Positions 10,761-24,855 of a DNA stretch of 64,000 bases are shown here, piece after piece (the stretch's first letter is position 1; every line of letters starts with the position of its first letter). The stretch is from Zygnema circumcarinatum (Eukaryota > Streptophyta > Zygnematophyceae > Zygnematales > Zygnemataceae): NCBI GenBank assembly GCA_037447605.1, contig CM074804.1:2162960-2226959 (forward strand). The letters are read 5' to 3'. The position numbers and the translations under genes are program-made. Under the pieces are notes generated by a model. It was not told where the DNA came from and ran no database searches. It worked only from the letters and a program-made list of their open reading frames with translations.

Positions 10761-13700
10761 TTATCCCTGTGCCTCCGCTAGGACCTGAATGAGCCCACGA
10801 ACTTGAAGGTACGGGTTTTCCAACAACTTCTCATTATTGCTCTGCATAACCGCACCAAAATAAATGGCCATCTCTCAAATTATACAATTCAAAATCAGCT
10901 GAGCACGAGTTTGAACTCATCATCCTCACACAACTCTAAATTTGTCAGAGGACGATTGCTAAGACGCTCTTCTACTTTGGAATGAAAAAGCAGCATTTAA
11001 CACCTTCAGAGATTCCAAACTTCTCAAGTTTTATTTAGTTCCTACCTTCACGCGATAAGTGTGATAATAATATTACGGAATGGGCTGGGTCTCACCTGCT
11101 GTGCTGTGAATACAAGTCGATGCAACGCTCTCTCATATTCATCTGCCAGCTCGTTCATCATTTTCTGACAAAAGACGATTGTTTGACAAGCAAATTGTTG
11201 GAGTGCTCGAGTGTGTCCACTTCAAGGTAACGGATTTTTCTAAGGTTCTTTGTACTTGCTGAAACTGACGTACAATCCATCACATGGACTGTGGCTGGAC
11301 AAAATCAAATCGAAGAATCTGGTAGACACTGTGTATCATACATTTTGATTTTGCAGGTCCAAGGCACACCATAAAGCAGCAATTATGTGATGCGCAAAGA
11401 TATGATGCCGCTGTATTCCTTGGTGTACGCCCAAGACAGGACGATCAGCAGTCTCTCAAAATGCAATGTGGTGACAAAAATGGGGAGTCCATACCTGAAG
11501 CAGAAAAGTACTACTGAAGTAAGCTATGCGCGCATCAGCATCGTCCAGAAGAGACCTGTGAGGCACGTTTAACCAATAAAACCTAAGTCCAGCAAGTAAA
11601 GACTAATTTGCAATCGAAATTCAATATTCGAGAGTTTTTAGAAATTGAAGGTCTGGGAAAGGAAGCAGCTCGCACCAACAGGCCAATCTTGTTAGCACAA
11701 AAGAGTGAGGGGACAACACGATAACAGGGTAAAGCTTGCATCAGCTTAAGAGAGTCCAAACATTTCAAGAGAAAAGAGACTGATTCTCTAATACTACAAA
11801 CAAGCACACCTCGAGGAAGTACATAGTCCTAGACCAAGCAGGTTGCATTACGGGGACGTTTAATACCTGAAAAACTGAAGTCCTCCGAGCTCTGTAAGCA
11901 CAGCCGGACTGTCTGTACACTTACCCACCAGCAGCAGCAGCATTGCTGCTCGCACGTCTGCAGCACCACCAAACCCTCCTGCTCCATGGCTACCCACAGC
12001 AGTAGCCAGCAGCAATGGATCCCTCGGGTCCGGAGCCAATTGCACGAGGGGCCAACAGAGCAGTGCGGCAGGAATGTTTGCAAGGGCACGGCGAGAGGCC
12101 ACCCATCGTCCAAGCAAGAAAAGACGAGCCACCGACGCATACTCCTCCACTGCATGAGCTGCTCGGAGCTGCTCTGCCTCACGCAGACTACGGCTCTGCG
12201 AGAAGCGAGTTGGCCCCGGGCTAACAATCGGGCTCGCCAAGGCAACCACTTCTGCCGTTGGGAGTGCTCCAGGGACGCAAAGTTGAGAAAGAATCAGGCT
12301 GCATATCTGCCAGCATATCACCCAAAGCTATATTGTCAGGCCTGCTGTGCAGCATGTACACTTCTCAAGCGTTAGATATCTCATCAGCTCCGGTCCAGCT
12401 GAGCATAGCAAAGTATCCGTGCAGAAGCTAAAAGACTTGAGCAGTAATACACTGTTCAATCAAGAGCGTATTCAGGCAGTCAAGTAAAGGAGGTCAACAA
12501 GCCAAACGCTGCGAACTTATGGGAAAAAAAAAAATATCAGACGCTTTCCAGTTAGCAGAACCAGATGCCAATGGGACTAACGCATAGAACAGGGCAGAAT
12601 TTGGCCAGACCCAAACCTGCAGAACATTGATGCCTGCTGTCTCCTTGGCCATGAGAAGCTGCCAAAGTGATGAGCTTAGCAAGTTAATAAGCGAGTCCGC
12701 CCGTTCCTGTCGTGCCAATGGGCTCAAAGTTGGTCCCACTTCACCACAACGCAGCAGAAGAAGTCCTTCCAATACCACCAGATACCCCCGACGCACTACA
12801 GACGATCTTGAGCTGAGCAGGCCAATGGTTAACTGAACTGCTCGTGATGGTGGCTTGCCGCCCACATCGCTTCGTTCTATACCCGAACTACTATTACTAC
12901 TTTCCCAAAACCCAACCCTTCCTACATCTGACACAGCTTGACTTGAGTTTGCCGATGTGAGTCGTGGAGGTACGCCACTATCCAGCAGAGGAACAGAAGA
13001 TGGTGGCATCGACAGCTCCGGCAGCTCAAGAGCAAGCAGTCGAAGAAGCCATGCATGCCCTATTTGACGATCCTCAGCTCGAGCAGAATGTAACAGGGCG
13101 TTCAGCAGCCCCCAGGCCGCTTCATCCTGCTGCTGTTCTCTTGATAGGGCGGAGGAGGCCATTGTAGCCGCCATGAAGGGCTCAAGTTCTGCCGGCACTC
13201 GAGTGTGCTCATCAGCAAGATGATCAAGGACCTCCATCACTTTATTGAAAAGCTGCCACCCATGCCAACCAACTCCCTCAAAGTAAGGCCACGTTTGTCC
13301 TTTAAAGGGAATACGAGACAGTAGCTACATGTAAGAGAAACTGCGGAAGCACATGCATCACCTCCTCGGACCCCGTTGCTGCAGCGAAGGCATTGACCGA
13401 GGCTATAACATAGGAAAGTAGCCATCAATACTGCAAGGCGGTTGTTAATTGAGGAAAACAAGAGCAAAAGGTCTCTCATACACGTCGAATAACAGACTTG
13501 TGACTCAACTTTAACGAAACAAAAACGACCATGACCGCCATAGTAGAACGTTCCCCTATGAGGGTTCGCGCCCTCGACAGAGGATGACCCACTGCTATTC
13601 TAATACGTCCCTCAGTTAGAGAAGACACTCCCAGCAGGACAAAGAATTTTCAAAGTTCCACACCAGAGTGGCCTTCAACCAATCAGCCACCAGGTGCACA

Positions 13701-16700
13701 AGCGAAATCTCGTCACAAATACCCAGTTAAAATCAGGGTAGTCCTATCTTGCACTCATGAATCACGGAGGCTGTTTCAAGTCATGTCATCTTCATACTCC
13801 GAGCATCATAGCAACCATATGCCAAAACAATGGTTCGTTTCTGCTTTCCATCTACCTTCAACCGAGGGTAAAAAGGCGCAACCATTCCACTTTCTTACCC
13901 GCTATGGCGCATCTCCTGAAAATGAAGTATAAATCAAATCTTGTTCTCAACTCATCATCTCCTCTCCTCACATGGCATTCATCATCTCATCGTTCACAAC
14001 CCACAACTGTTTATTGGATCAATGACAGGACAGCTGACCTCACGTATATGTAACTGAGCCACTTGGATGCAGAAGAAGAAAAAAAGAACACAGAAGAAAC
14101 AACAGAAGACGAAGTGATCAGACTACTGCTCGCAAAGCTCATACCTCCATCTGCACTCGGTCCCGCAAATGTCGTGAAGGGGCCCTCGTGATCTCTGCTG
14201 CCAAGCCGGCTCCCATTGGCCGAACGGGCAGGTCAGAAACCTTGAACGCAGTTACCAACAATTCCTGCGCATCTATCGAGGCCAATGCGGCTCCAACACA
14301 GGCTAAATCATCATCCTGCATGCCCCATCATAATCTCTGTGAGTGTTTTGCAACCAAAACGACTTCTTTGTCTGCTTCTATGAATTTGGATGTAGAATGG
14401 GTAGGTAGACTCAGTAAGCATGTGAAAAGGCATCACCACATGTGCCATCGTAAACAATGCAGCATCTGCAGCCATGCGAATGTCGCACTTTGCGGTACTT
14501 GCTCTGATTGCTATAGAAGGAAAACGTCCAGCTCAAGACATGTTTATGCCAAGGAACACAATCAACCTTGCAAAATCAGCAAAGAATTCACTCACTGCAG
14601 GTGGCGACGTCCCAGCTTTGAGTGCAGACAGCCGCAGCTGCTCTATGGCATAGTCGAGAAGTACAGCAAACAAATTCCGCCTTGCCTCTCCACTTGAGGA
14701 AGCAGCAAACTGCACAACAGACAAGGCAGAAAGAGCAAAATAAAAAGTTAAAGCTCATAGCAAACAAGCTAATGCAAGTCAAATCGCATGCTTATTTTTC
14801 ACATGTTTACTTCAGAGAGGGATGCTGTCCCTAAAGTCCCAAGAATACTCATCAGCAAATCAGGGATACTTGCTTGTAGAACTATGCTAATCCAGCTTAC
14901 ATTCCACCAGAAAGATATTTTTTCCCAAGTATAACTGCGGACTTTAGAAGAGACAAACGAAAGAAAAGTCCAGAAGAAAAAACATCTCGAAGTTGATCAT
15001 CTAATTTCTCACCGTCTACATGAGAGAAGTTGCAATAGGTCAGTGACTCTATAGGTCAACCAGAAAGAAAAATGCCATCAGAACTGCCGAGTCTGCTGGC
15101 TGATCACTTAAAACCAACCCAAGTCATCTGGAAGAACACCATTGAAGAGTTCTGAGAGGGCCTATGATAGGCTGCTGGTAGAAGACAGGAAGAAAAGGAC
15201 CCCATTCCTTCAGCACACCTTTCAACTAAAAAGTTCAGGCCAAGCAGCCCTTGGGTCTCTAAACAGTTGAATCCACCCGCTTTTATCAGTTTAAAGTTGC
15301 CGCCCCTGAGGGCTACCACATGGCTCTTTAAATGATGGAAAAATCGGCACTTGCAGAAAGCCAGTCGAAGGCAATGGAGTACAGATTGAACATTTGTTCA
15401 GCATGAAGTACTAAAGGAGATATGAACATCAAAAGCCATTTGACGCAAAAATCAACAAAAGCGAATTTAACCCTGATTCTCATGATATGAAAAAATTGTC
15501 ATCATCTAAATGTGAGCAAAGAGCTGGTGTCTACACGCAATAAACTCTACAAATTCTGAGTGAGTGAGAAGGCAAACTTCCAGTTGATGCACCTGTGCAC
15601 AAATATAATGGACACCTCCAAGCCTCTCCAGCTGCCGAAGGTCGATCTCTCCTCTTGGATAGGCACTGCTGGTCGGTCCGGAATACAGCGAGGAGGTCAG
15701 CAGCCGAGTAAGGTGTGTCTGTAGCCCCTCCGCCCACCCGTGCTGCACTCCCACTGCCAGCAGGGCTTCAATCACCTGTCAACAAACGTTGGGCCCACAA
15801 CACAGTCACTACCTCCCAATTAGTCGTTTTTGAAGATAAGACTGCTGCTCTTCCCAATGGAAAAGGAAAAGCTCCCCTTTCCTAACCTTTCCAAGAAGAG
15901 TGCAAGATTAGGACCTACCTTAAGCATGATCCGGGCGATTTTCTAAAATGCAAACAGCTTCTAATCCAGTGCTTGCAGGTTGAGGAAAACAAGAAGTGTT
16001 CTGCCGCACCCGGATGTCAAGCTGCATAAGATGAGCTCGAAGTACTCGACCGTGGTCACAAGTGAAGTATAACAGACTGCTTAATGCTGCCGACCACACC
16101 TGCTCCGATTTTTCTTCAATCTGGCATGCACTCACAAACGCGATGCCTAACGTCACTATTATAATAAAAGTCCATTCCGGTCAACAACAAAAGTACAATG
16201 AAAACATCCAGTCACAAACCGGCGCTTTGAATATTCCAAAGCAAACGAGAGTTTAAGACTATTTGTAAAAATATGCCTGTTCCAGAGCTTTGTTCGTTCC
16301 TGTGACTTTCTGGGTTGGGAAGTGAATGCTTCATCGACAAATGGGTTATCTGATTGCTAGAATATATTCACTTGCATGCAATAGACTCCACGTCTTACGC
16401 ACGCCAGGAATCACAGACACAAGTGTGGGCCGTACCGGCCACACCCGTTATGACAACCCCAAAATCCAAAGACCAATAGCCCCACCCATAAGCCCAAAAT
16501 GCCCGACCTGCAATAGAAAGAGCAGCATCTCGCAGACAATGCCCCGCAGCCACTCTTCAAACGCTCTGTGTGCGGGCGCCATGTCCGAGCCGAGTCCTGC
16601 CCCGTCCTGCTGGTCGTGCTTGCCCCCACCCCCGAGGCTGTGAAATGAGAGGGCCTCGTCCGCAGTGACGGGCTCCAATAGATGCGCATGCACTCCAAGG

Positions 16701-19700
16701 TTGAGCACAAGGTCAAACGCTCGGACTCGCACAGCGGTGGTGTTGCATTCGAGCAGGCTCTGCACATAGGAGCCAAGTTTCACCGTTTCAAAGAGGCATC
16801 CCCGTCATTTAACTTTCCAAATGAGAAGCCGGATAAGCGTTAGTTAAGTGATTTTCAGGTGACGATGGAGGTAAGAGTGGAGGCCGCTAGATGACGTCTG
16901 CATGAGGGGATCAACCATACGCTGCCACTGCAAGAGACGAGGAGCGAGAATGTCCCCAGAAAACCACAGGAAAAGGAAGACTGATGGCATCCATACGAAT
17001 AGGAGGGCCAGAGAAGAAAGCACCTGCAAAAGAGAGAATGCCAATGGTGTGGCAGAAACTGGGTCCGCCAAATACCTGCAGAATACAGGTCGCCTTTATG
17101 AGGACCATGTTCAATGCAATGTTCAAGAAAGCGAATGAAAAGTAGATGAATCAGTACAACAAAAGATCTTTATAATTCGAAACAAGAAGTGGAACATTTG
17201 GAAAAATCCAAAATCGATTGAATACATCAAGTTAAACGCTATAAAGGCAATAGCGAACAGTTTCTGGTAGTCTGTGCAAATTGTTCTATACAGTGTGCTT
17301 TGTGTTTCTCATGGTCTTACTGCAAGCTCACTCAAACTGTTCATGTTTCCCTTAATTATCCCACGGCCCGCTCTGAATTTTTTTTCGGCTGTCTTTCGAC
17401 AGACCCAACTCGAGCGGTTACTGTAGATCCGAACAGCAAAGGTTCGTGTACAGAACATTGCGCACTACTGCTGACAGTAAACAAACCCGTGTTGAAGTTG
17501 GCTCCTGTGACCTCTACTATATGTTCTGAACAATTACGGCACAATCTCGTTTATCAAAAGAGAAGAAATGAACACGCTAAAAAGGTAAAAGAATTACCTA
17601 CATATCAACAAGCAGCTTGATTAAAACGCTTGCCGCTATGTCCCCAGGATCAGGCTGCATTGTGGGATGGCCCGCGGTGTGCCCGTGAGGCCATGGCCCG
17701 CGCCCTTGGGCAGCGCTTTGGGCCGAGACATCGCCGACCATCGGACTGCTCTCCATGCTGCATACGGCTGCCACCAGCTCCTTCATATCCGCTTCACTCA
17801 GTCTCAGGGGCTGCTGTTCGCTGAAAACAGACCATACGAGTGTATCAACAACACCTATCGACACGCTATTCAAATTTTGACTCCTACTGGCAGAGTGGAT
17901 TCGGTTCTGGAGCAGTTCTTTCAGGTTATTCGATTAATTTTACTTCTACCATGCATATACTATAATTTCAAACGAGATCAGTTGCGACCGCCGCTTACAA
18001 AGTCAGTTGGATCCTCAAACAGCCACCTCCTGCTAGGCGTGTTCTTTGTTTAGTGTGAAACACTTGTTTTGCTAAAAGACAGTGCTAGTGCAGAGCATGC
18101 CGAAAGTTCCTTAACAGAAGAGCATCATCGGCAAAGATTTGACTGACAGTCAAATGCACGTTCAGCCTCAGCTGTTTGCACCGTAAACCAATATCTATGT
18201 CATACCCGTTTCTAGGCTAAAATATACTCCACCATTTGCAAACACGCCAAGGTTCAATTCCTCTGTGGCTCTTCCTACACATTCCCTGAAATAGGAAAAA
18301 AAATTGCCCTGTTCAACAAAGTAGACCACAACACCTATTACACCATGCGTTTGCTACTTCGTCCTATCCAGCAATGCCGAGTCCACTTGCTTTTGATATT
18401 GCTTTTGCCTGTCGTCACACCGCAGGTCGTAGAAACATACCGATAGTAGCGATACTGAAAAAGCGGACGCTGCATTCGCCTTCGAAGTGTGTTCTGACCC
18501 GCTTCCCCATCCCTGCAACAACAAACGTTCCTTCGCCGATTCTGTTGGCACAAAAGCTTCCACTTGAGTGCGTAACGCCAATACCACCAATTGAAATCTT
18601 GTACTATCTTAGCACTGCTGGTAATCCGAGAGATAACAAATCGCAGACACAACTTAAAAATAAGCTCATGGTAAAAAAATGGTACATTTTTATATCAACT
18701 AAGGAAAAAAGGGAGATCCATGAAAATGCATAGTTGTCATGAAAATGTGGAGCATACAGTCTAGGGATTAAGACTGACCTCCACGAGAACACATCATTCC
18801 GAGTCCGTTTGCTTGCTGCAATGTTCCGTAAATGGCTACGGGCAAGTACAACGTCGGTCACGCCAGTAACACTATCACAATGTAGCACTTGCCCAGCTTG
18901 CTCCTGCAGGCGTGCAGGCACGCCAAGGAGCAATGAGGCAGCGCTACAATATCCAGGTGTGAACTTTGAAAGGTTTGAGCGATTACTGCTTCGGCTGCGA
19001 GCATTATCCATCAGAACCCAATCATGAACCATTAGTTCACGAAAATTAGAAGCTCTTGGATATGTCCAACAAACCTCAGCCATTACCTGACCTCAGCGAC
19101 TTCAGCAACGAATGAATTTTGCAAGTTAAAAGTTTCCATTGTTTTTCACCTGTCCAACAAGCGGGAATCGGGAGCCCAAGTTTGGAGTCCAGCAAGCCAA
19201 CGTGCTTTCAGAAGGTCTGGCAATACATAGCTGTCGGGGTTATCTGGAAGCTGAATAAGCCGGGCCATTGCATGGGTGGTGGCATGCACATCCTCCCAGT
19301 CGGCAGCGTGACTTCCCGGACTTCCCCTTTTCAATGCCCAGGCAGAAGTGTTCCCATCTGCAGCACTCCGTGGAGAATCACGTGGCAGAACAGCAATTGC
19401 GTGATCCGTCGGTAACGGCAAAGCATCTGCGGGGAGGTGACGTGCCACTACTGCACGCACATACTGAAGGGATTTGAGCAAAGATGCCGAAGCCTCTGCT
19501 GAAGGTCCAGCTCCAGGCAATGTGCGCATATTGCCTGCGGGAGGTAGACTCCAAGGCCTGGAAACAGCCGCCTTATGCTCTGCAATAAACTCTATGCAGA
19601 AAGCATCGATCTGCTGCAGCATTCCGACACTCGGATAATATCTGTGAAGGCAAGGTCGTTACAAAATCCCCATGACACATACACGATCAGTTAGTGACAC

Positions 19701-20852
19701 CTTATCCATATGGTCGTCTATAAATCGACCAGACGGTTGCGTACATACAATACGTCCATGCTTTTAAAGCTAAACAAGGAGGGGTGCCAACCGAAGCCTT
19801 CCATCCAATTATCCATTTCAATGCCTTTTGTGCCTCCAAGACCTACCTATATTACGACAAAATCATTTGAAAACACCAACGATCTTTCAAAAGAAGTAAG
19901 AACATACCTGAAAAGATATTTTTTCAATAGAGCGACACTCTTTACAAGCACAGGCGGACTGCAATACCCCAGGGATGACACATAAAGGCCATTAGTGCGT
20001 GTTTCTTCAAGACAACATAATATAACGTGCATAAACGCAAAAATGCAAACTCAATGAACAATGCAGTAATGAAATCGATGGCGTTTACATGACTGATAGC
20101 ATATTTCTGAACGACTCGATGGAATGTACCGTCACATGAGAATGAACGTAAAGAATCAAGAACTCTGCAATTGAAACGAAAGTCATGATAATGCCTACGT
20201 CAAAAGCAATTGGAAAAAATCCAGCATCCTGGAGAGCGGGAAAAACAGACGACAGAACGCATCTATTCCATGCGCCTCTGGACACGAAACAACGTGCAGG
20301 ACATGTAGCAGAAGGAGCAGGAATCCATGAAAAGAGGAGCGGCACCTGCGGGCCTGCTCAGCTCGGGCATGATCCAGCAACAAGCTGTAAGCCAAATCTA
20401 TAGTTGTTTCATTCCCCAAATAGTCCTACAAATGCAAGGGAACAAACAGTTACAACCAGTGAGCGTCCAAGCAAAGGTTTCGCTCGTTACCAATTAATGG
20501 ACTCTCCATGAAATTCACCAGATAGGATTGATATGCAGACTTAGACAGGTCAGTGACTTATAACACTAATTGCTCGTATTAGAGCAACGAAGTCTGTCAT
20601 GCAAAAAACGACAGGCAATCATCGGCAACGACTCAAAACATCTTAATTGCTGTAACAAGGAGGCACCTCTAGCGTCCGTGACGGGTCGCAAACAAGGTTG
20701 CTAATCTGAACGTGTGGCTGCGTGCACTCGGCGATGGCCCTTCGCAGAGGCTCTGGTCCTTTGCCTTTGCCCCTTTGATCCCTTCTCTCAACTGTTGAGC
20801 CTCGAAGCATGCCCTTTGCTTGTTTGCCCTTCCTCGAGCCTGCTTCGGCCAT
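10761..20852 (-). CDS. Large plant-conserved protein of unknown function, 1247 residues
   Basis: Nineteen exons close in phase: 20852-20667, 20425-20346, 19958-19908, 19641-19150, 19054-18779, 18597-18421, 18285-18206, 17854-17602, 17075-17024, 16759-16508, 16099-16010, 15775-15593, 14709-14596, 14315-14145, 13252-12617, 12306-11867, 11555-11495, 11164-11096, 10841-10761. The product resembles a land-plant family that I remember only as uncharacterised (about 1150-1200 residues, possibly Arabidopsis AT3G12590). Shared stretches include SRTLEDYLGNETTIDLAYS, SVALLKKYLFRYYPSV, VRVRAFDLVLNLGVHAHLL, VWSAALSSLLYFTCDHG, LLDDADARIAYFSSTFLLQ and NNEKLLENPYLQVRGL. The helical, leucine-rich composition suggests an ARM/HEAT-like scaffold. 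No signal peptide or membrane segment was seen. The acceptors at 19055, 17855 and 12307 are weak. An in-frame ATG 108 nt upstream of 20852 is possible. Function is unknown. Confidence 0.75.
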
Positions 20853-21338
20853 GCTGGCAGAAGCGAGAATGCGAAATCTCACTACGGTTTTCAACTGCTG
20901 CTCCTCCACACGCTCTGTACCGGCCCTTGACCGCTGTAAGACCGTTCTCCCATTCGTCACGGTTTCTCATCCGCCATCACTGCCCTCTGCAAGCCCGCTC
21001 AGCAGTTCCAGCAATGGCGCCATGGCTGATGGCTGTGTGTGTGCGAGGGCGGACGATAGAGCTAGGGTGAGCATTAGGGTTAGGGTTAGGATGAGAATTA
21101 GGGTTAGGGTTAGGGTTAGAATTAGGGTTTGGGTACTTCGCGAGGCGGGCCGTGGCGAAGTACAAAGGCGCGGCGCAAATTTGCGGAGGCTCTTTCCTTT
21201 CGCCGCCTGCTCGCGAGGTGAGCCGCCGCCTCCACTCTCTGCCGCCGCCGCAGCGTGGGCTGAGGGAGGCCGCGCGACTGAAGGGGCTGGGTTGGGCTGC
21301 TGCTGCGGGCGGGCTGGGAGGGCAGACAGGAGGCCGCC
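20853..21338. promoter_or_regulatory. Divergent promoter with telomere-like repeats
   Basis: This region lies between the large plant protein (minus) and the ubiquitin-eL40 gene (plus). It contains the GGGTTA array described separately at about 21061-21135, followed by a GC-rich stretch up to the ATG. In land plants, short telo-box motifs in promoters of translation-apparatus genes are a known cis-element. A regulatory role here is inferred. Confidence 0.55.
21061..21135 (+). repeat. Interstitial telomere-like array (TTAGGG type)
   Basis: A short run of about ten GGGTTA units, some degenerate (GTGAGCA, GATGAGAA, GAATTA, GGGTTTGGG), all in the same orientation. The nearest coding start is the ubiquitin-eL40 ATG about 200 bp downstream. 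The array interrupts otherwise unique promoter DNA. Confidence 0.85.
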
Positions 21339-22797
<1,459 letters not shown>

Positions 22798-24855
22798 GCG
22801 GGTGCCCGATGGCGTGCGAAGGCTTTTCTGTTGGAGGACACAGTGGCAGGCTCTGGTTTCTTCATGTGGCTACGAGCTTACGTTGTATTCAATTCCAAGT
22901 GACAATGAATGAATGAATGGGATGTGGCGAGGGAGTGGTCATTGTCCATGGCGTTTGACTGCAAGTCGCTCGGGCCTGGTTTGCAATAAGCTGATGTTGG
23001 ATGCCAGCATTAGCCTGATTGCCTTTCTGCATTTGGATATGAGTACTGAACACAATCGTTATTGCTACTGTTTGAATTTTGCACTGTTGAGTGTGCCTTC
23101 CATGATTGTTTGCAATGATGCTTGAAAAGCTGTACGGGCCTGGTTACGCCTCTCCAAGGGAATCGGATCTCGAGTTTACAGGATGTCCTTATAGTCCGAC
23201 GTCTCTGTTCCAACACAATTGACGGAATGCACTGGGGGCTCAACACTGCGAAACACGTCGGACTTAGAGGAGCTGCCTCTCATGCTTTGAAGTTCATCAT
23301 TTCAGTACACACCCGGTTTGTAACCTCGAGGAGTTTACTTTGTTTCCTTTTTAATTATGAGTAGAAATGGCGATGGTAAGCCAACAAGGCAACGGTACGC
23401 TCAGTATAGCTGTGGATGGTAACCGCACGGTACTACACTTAGGTTTCAGTTATGGGCATCAGCCGGTTCACTCAACTCGCGGAGTGGATTAGGGCCGACA
23501 GCGTAACCACGCTAGAATTGCTGCTTTGCGAAGCAAAACGGCAAATACGAGACGTTCCGCGAGTGGGCAGTGACGCCGTGGAACATTCTTTAATGCTGCC
23601 CGTATCCTGACATGTGCTGGTCACCCTTCTACGCTGCTCCTTCATGCTGGTTGATTTAATGTTCGTTGGATGATATCGCCGTCATAAGATTGACGCCAAT
23701 CCGTTCCCTGACCATGCCCAAATCGCGTTGGGAAAAGTTCCACGCTCGACAATAGCTGTAGCCCCTCCTGTTCGTCCATCTCTTCCTCTACAGTGCCTCA
23801 CATGACTGTTTACGCTCACTTGAGCCTTACAAGCCTGATCAGGTTAGTAATTTCTACAACTTTGTTGATGTAATCCAAATGGAGGCAAATACGTTCAGGG
23901 ATTATCTATATGGCACTCAGCTAGATTTTCTTCGATCTTAAGTGCAATTCCATCATTGTTCTCCCACATATTTGTTTGGTTCGATGTATGCAATGTGAAA
24001 AATTCGAACTCCAGGAGGACTCGTCTGTCAATGTGATGCTCTGCTGTCCAAGAAAACTTAAAGGAATGGAAGCAAACTCTACGATTGAGAAACACATGTA
24101 AGAAATTGGTGTGTAACACGCCTAACATGAGAGGTTCCCCAGTGCCATCTACATAGGCGATAAGACCGCAGACGAGTTCTCCGAGTGCAGGGCACACAGC
24201 TACAGTTTTAGCTACCCTCCCTCGCCTCCGGTCAATTTAAACTGCTTTCCGAGTTCCACGCCTTCATGGGACTAAACATATGGTTCACAAGGCCAACTAC
24301 AAACGATGGCAGAAGGAAAAGCAAAAGCCCAAAACGCATTTGCAAAGCACGAACTAAATGCGTGCTCCAAATGCAATGCCTCCTAGGCTAATGGCTCCCT
24401 TTCCTACGAGCTTCAATATGTGAAAAAAAAAATTGTAGGGTTTATCTCCTTCAAGCTCAGTGAATCGAGAAAAAAATTGAGTTGAATACTGGAATTAGCC
24501 CAAATGCACCTGAGAATGCGGCATATCTTCCCAAAAAAAGCTTAGCCTGTCAAAAACGATTGCGTCCCGTGAAGGTCGCCTTCCGCCTTCCTTACGAGCC
24601 TTTGTGGAAATAACTAGAAAGGAGGGGGTGGAGTTGCTTACGCGACACCGCGACAGCTCCTTGCATAAACGTTCGCAGAGAAGACGCCACGCCTGCAACA
24701 AGCACGCAACAGTGTCCCTTGTCTCATTGCCATTGTGAAAAAAAAAAAATAGATGTAGGGCACGCCCTATGGATCTGACGGGACAGGTGGCGCAGCCAAA
24801 CGATCCGAGATTCCCACCTCTTATCACAATGGGCCGCAGCTTCAAGCCCTGCTTC
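22798..24855. other. Long convergent intergenic region
   Basis: About 2 kb between the ubiquitin-eL40 stop (plus) and the PRUNE-homologue stop (minus). I found no exon chain, repeat or RNA gene. Scattered short frames lack motifs. The right part may include the 3' UTR of the PRUNE gene: a frame covering 24495-24917 overlaps its last exon but lacks family motifs. Confidence 0.45.

Noticed and set aside
12302-12360. A plant-family-like stretch RPDNIALGDMLADMQ in another frame of the large unknown gene.
   Set aside because: No acceptor gives the phase needed to join it to the exon ending at 12617, whereas the acceptor at 12307 joins both neighbours in phase. It remains a possible alternative exon.
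21061-21135. A true chromosome end.
   Set aside because: The array is short, degenerate and flanked by unique gene-bearing DNA on both sides, so it is interstitial.
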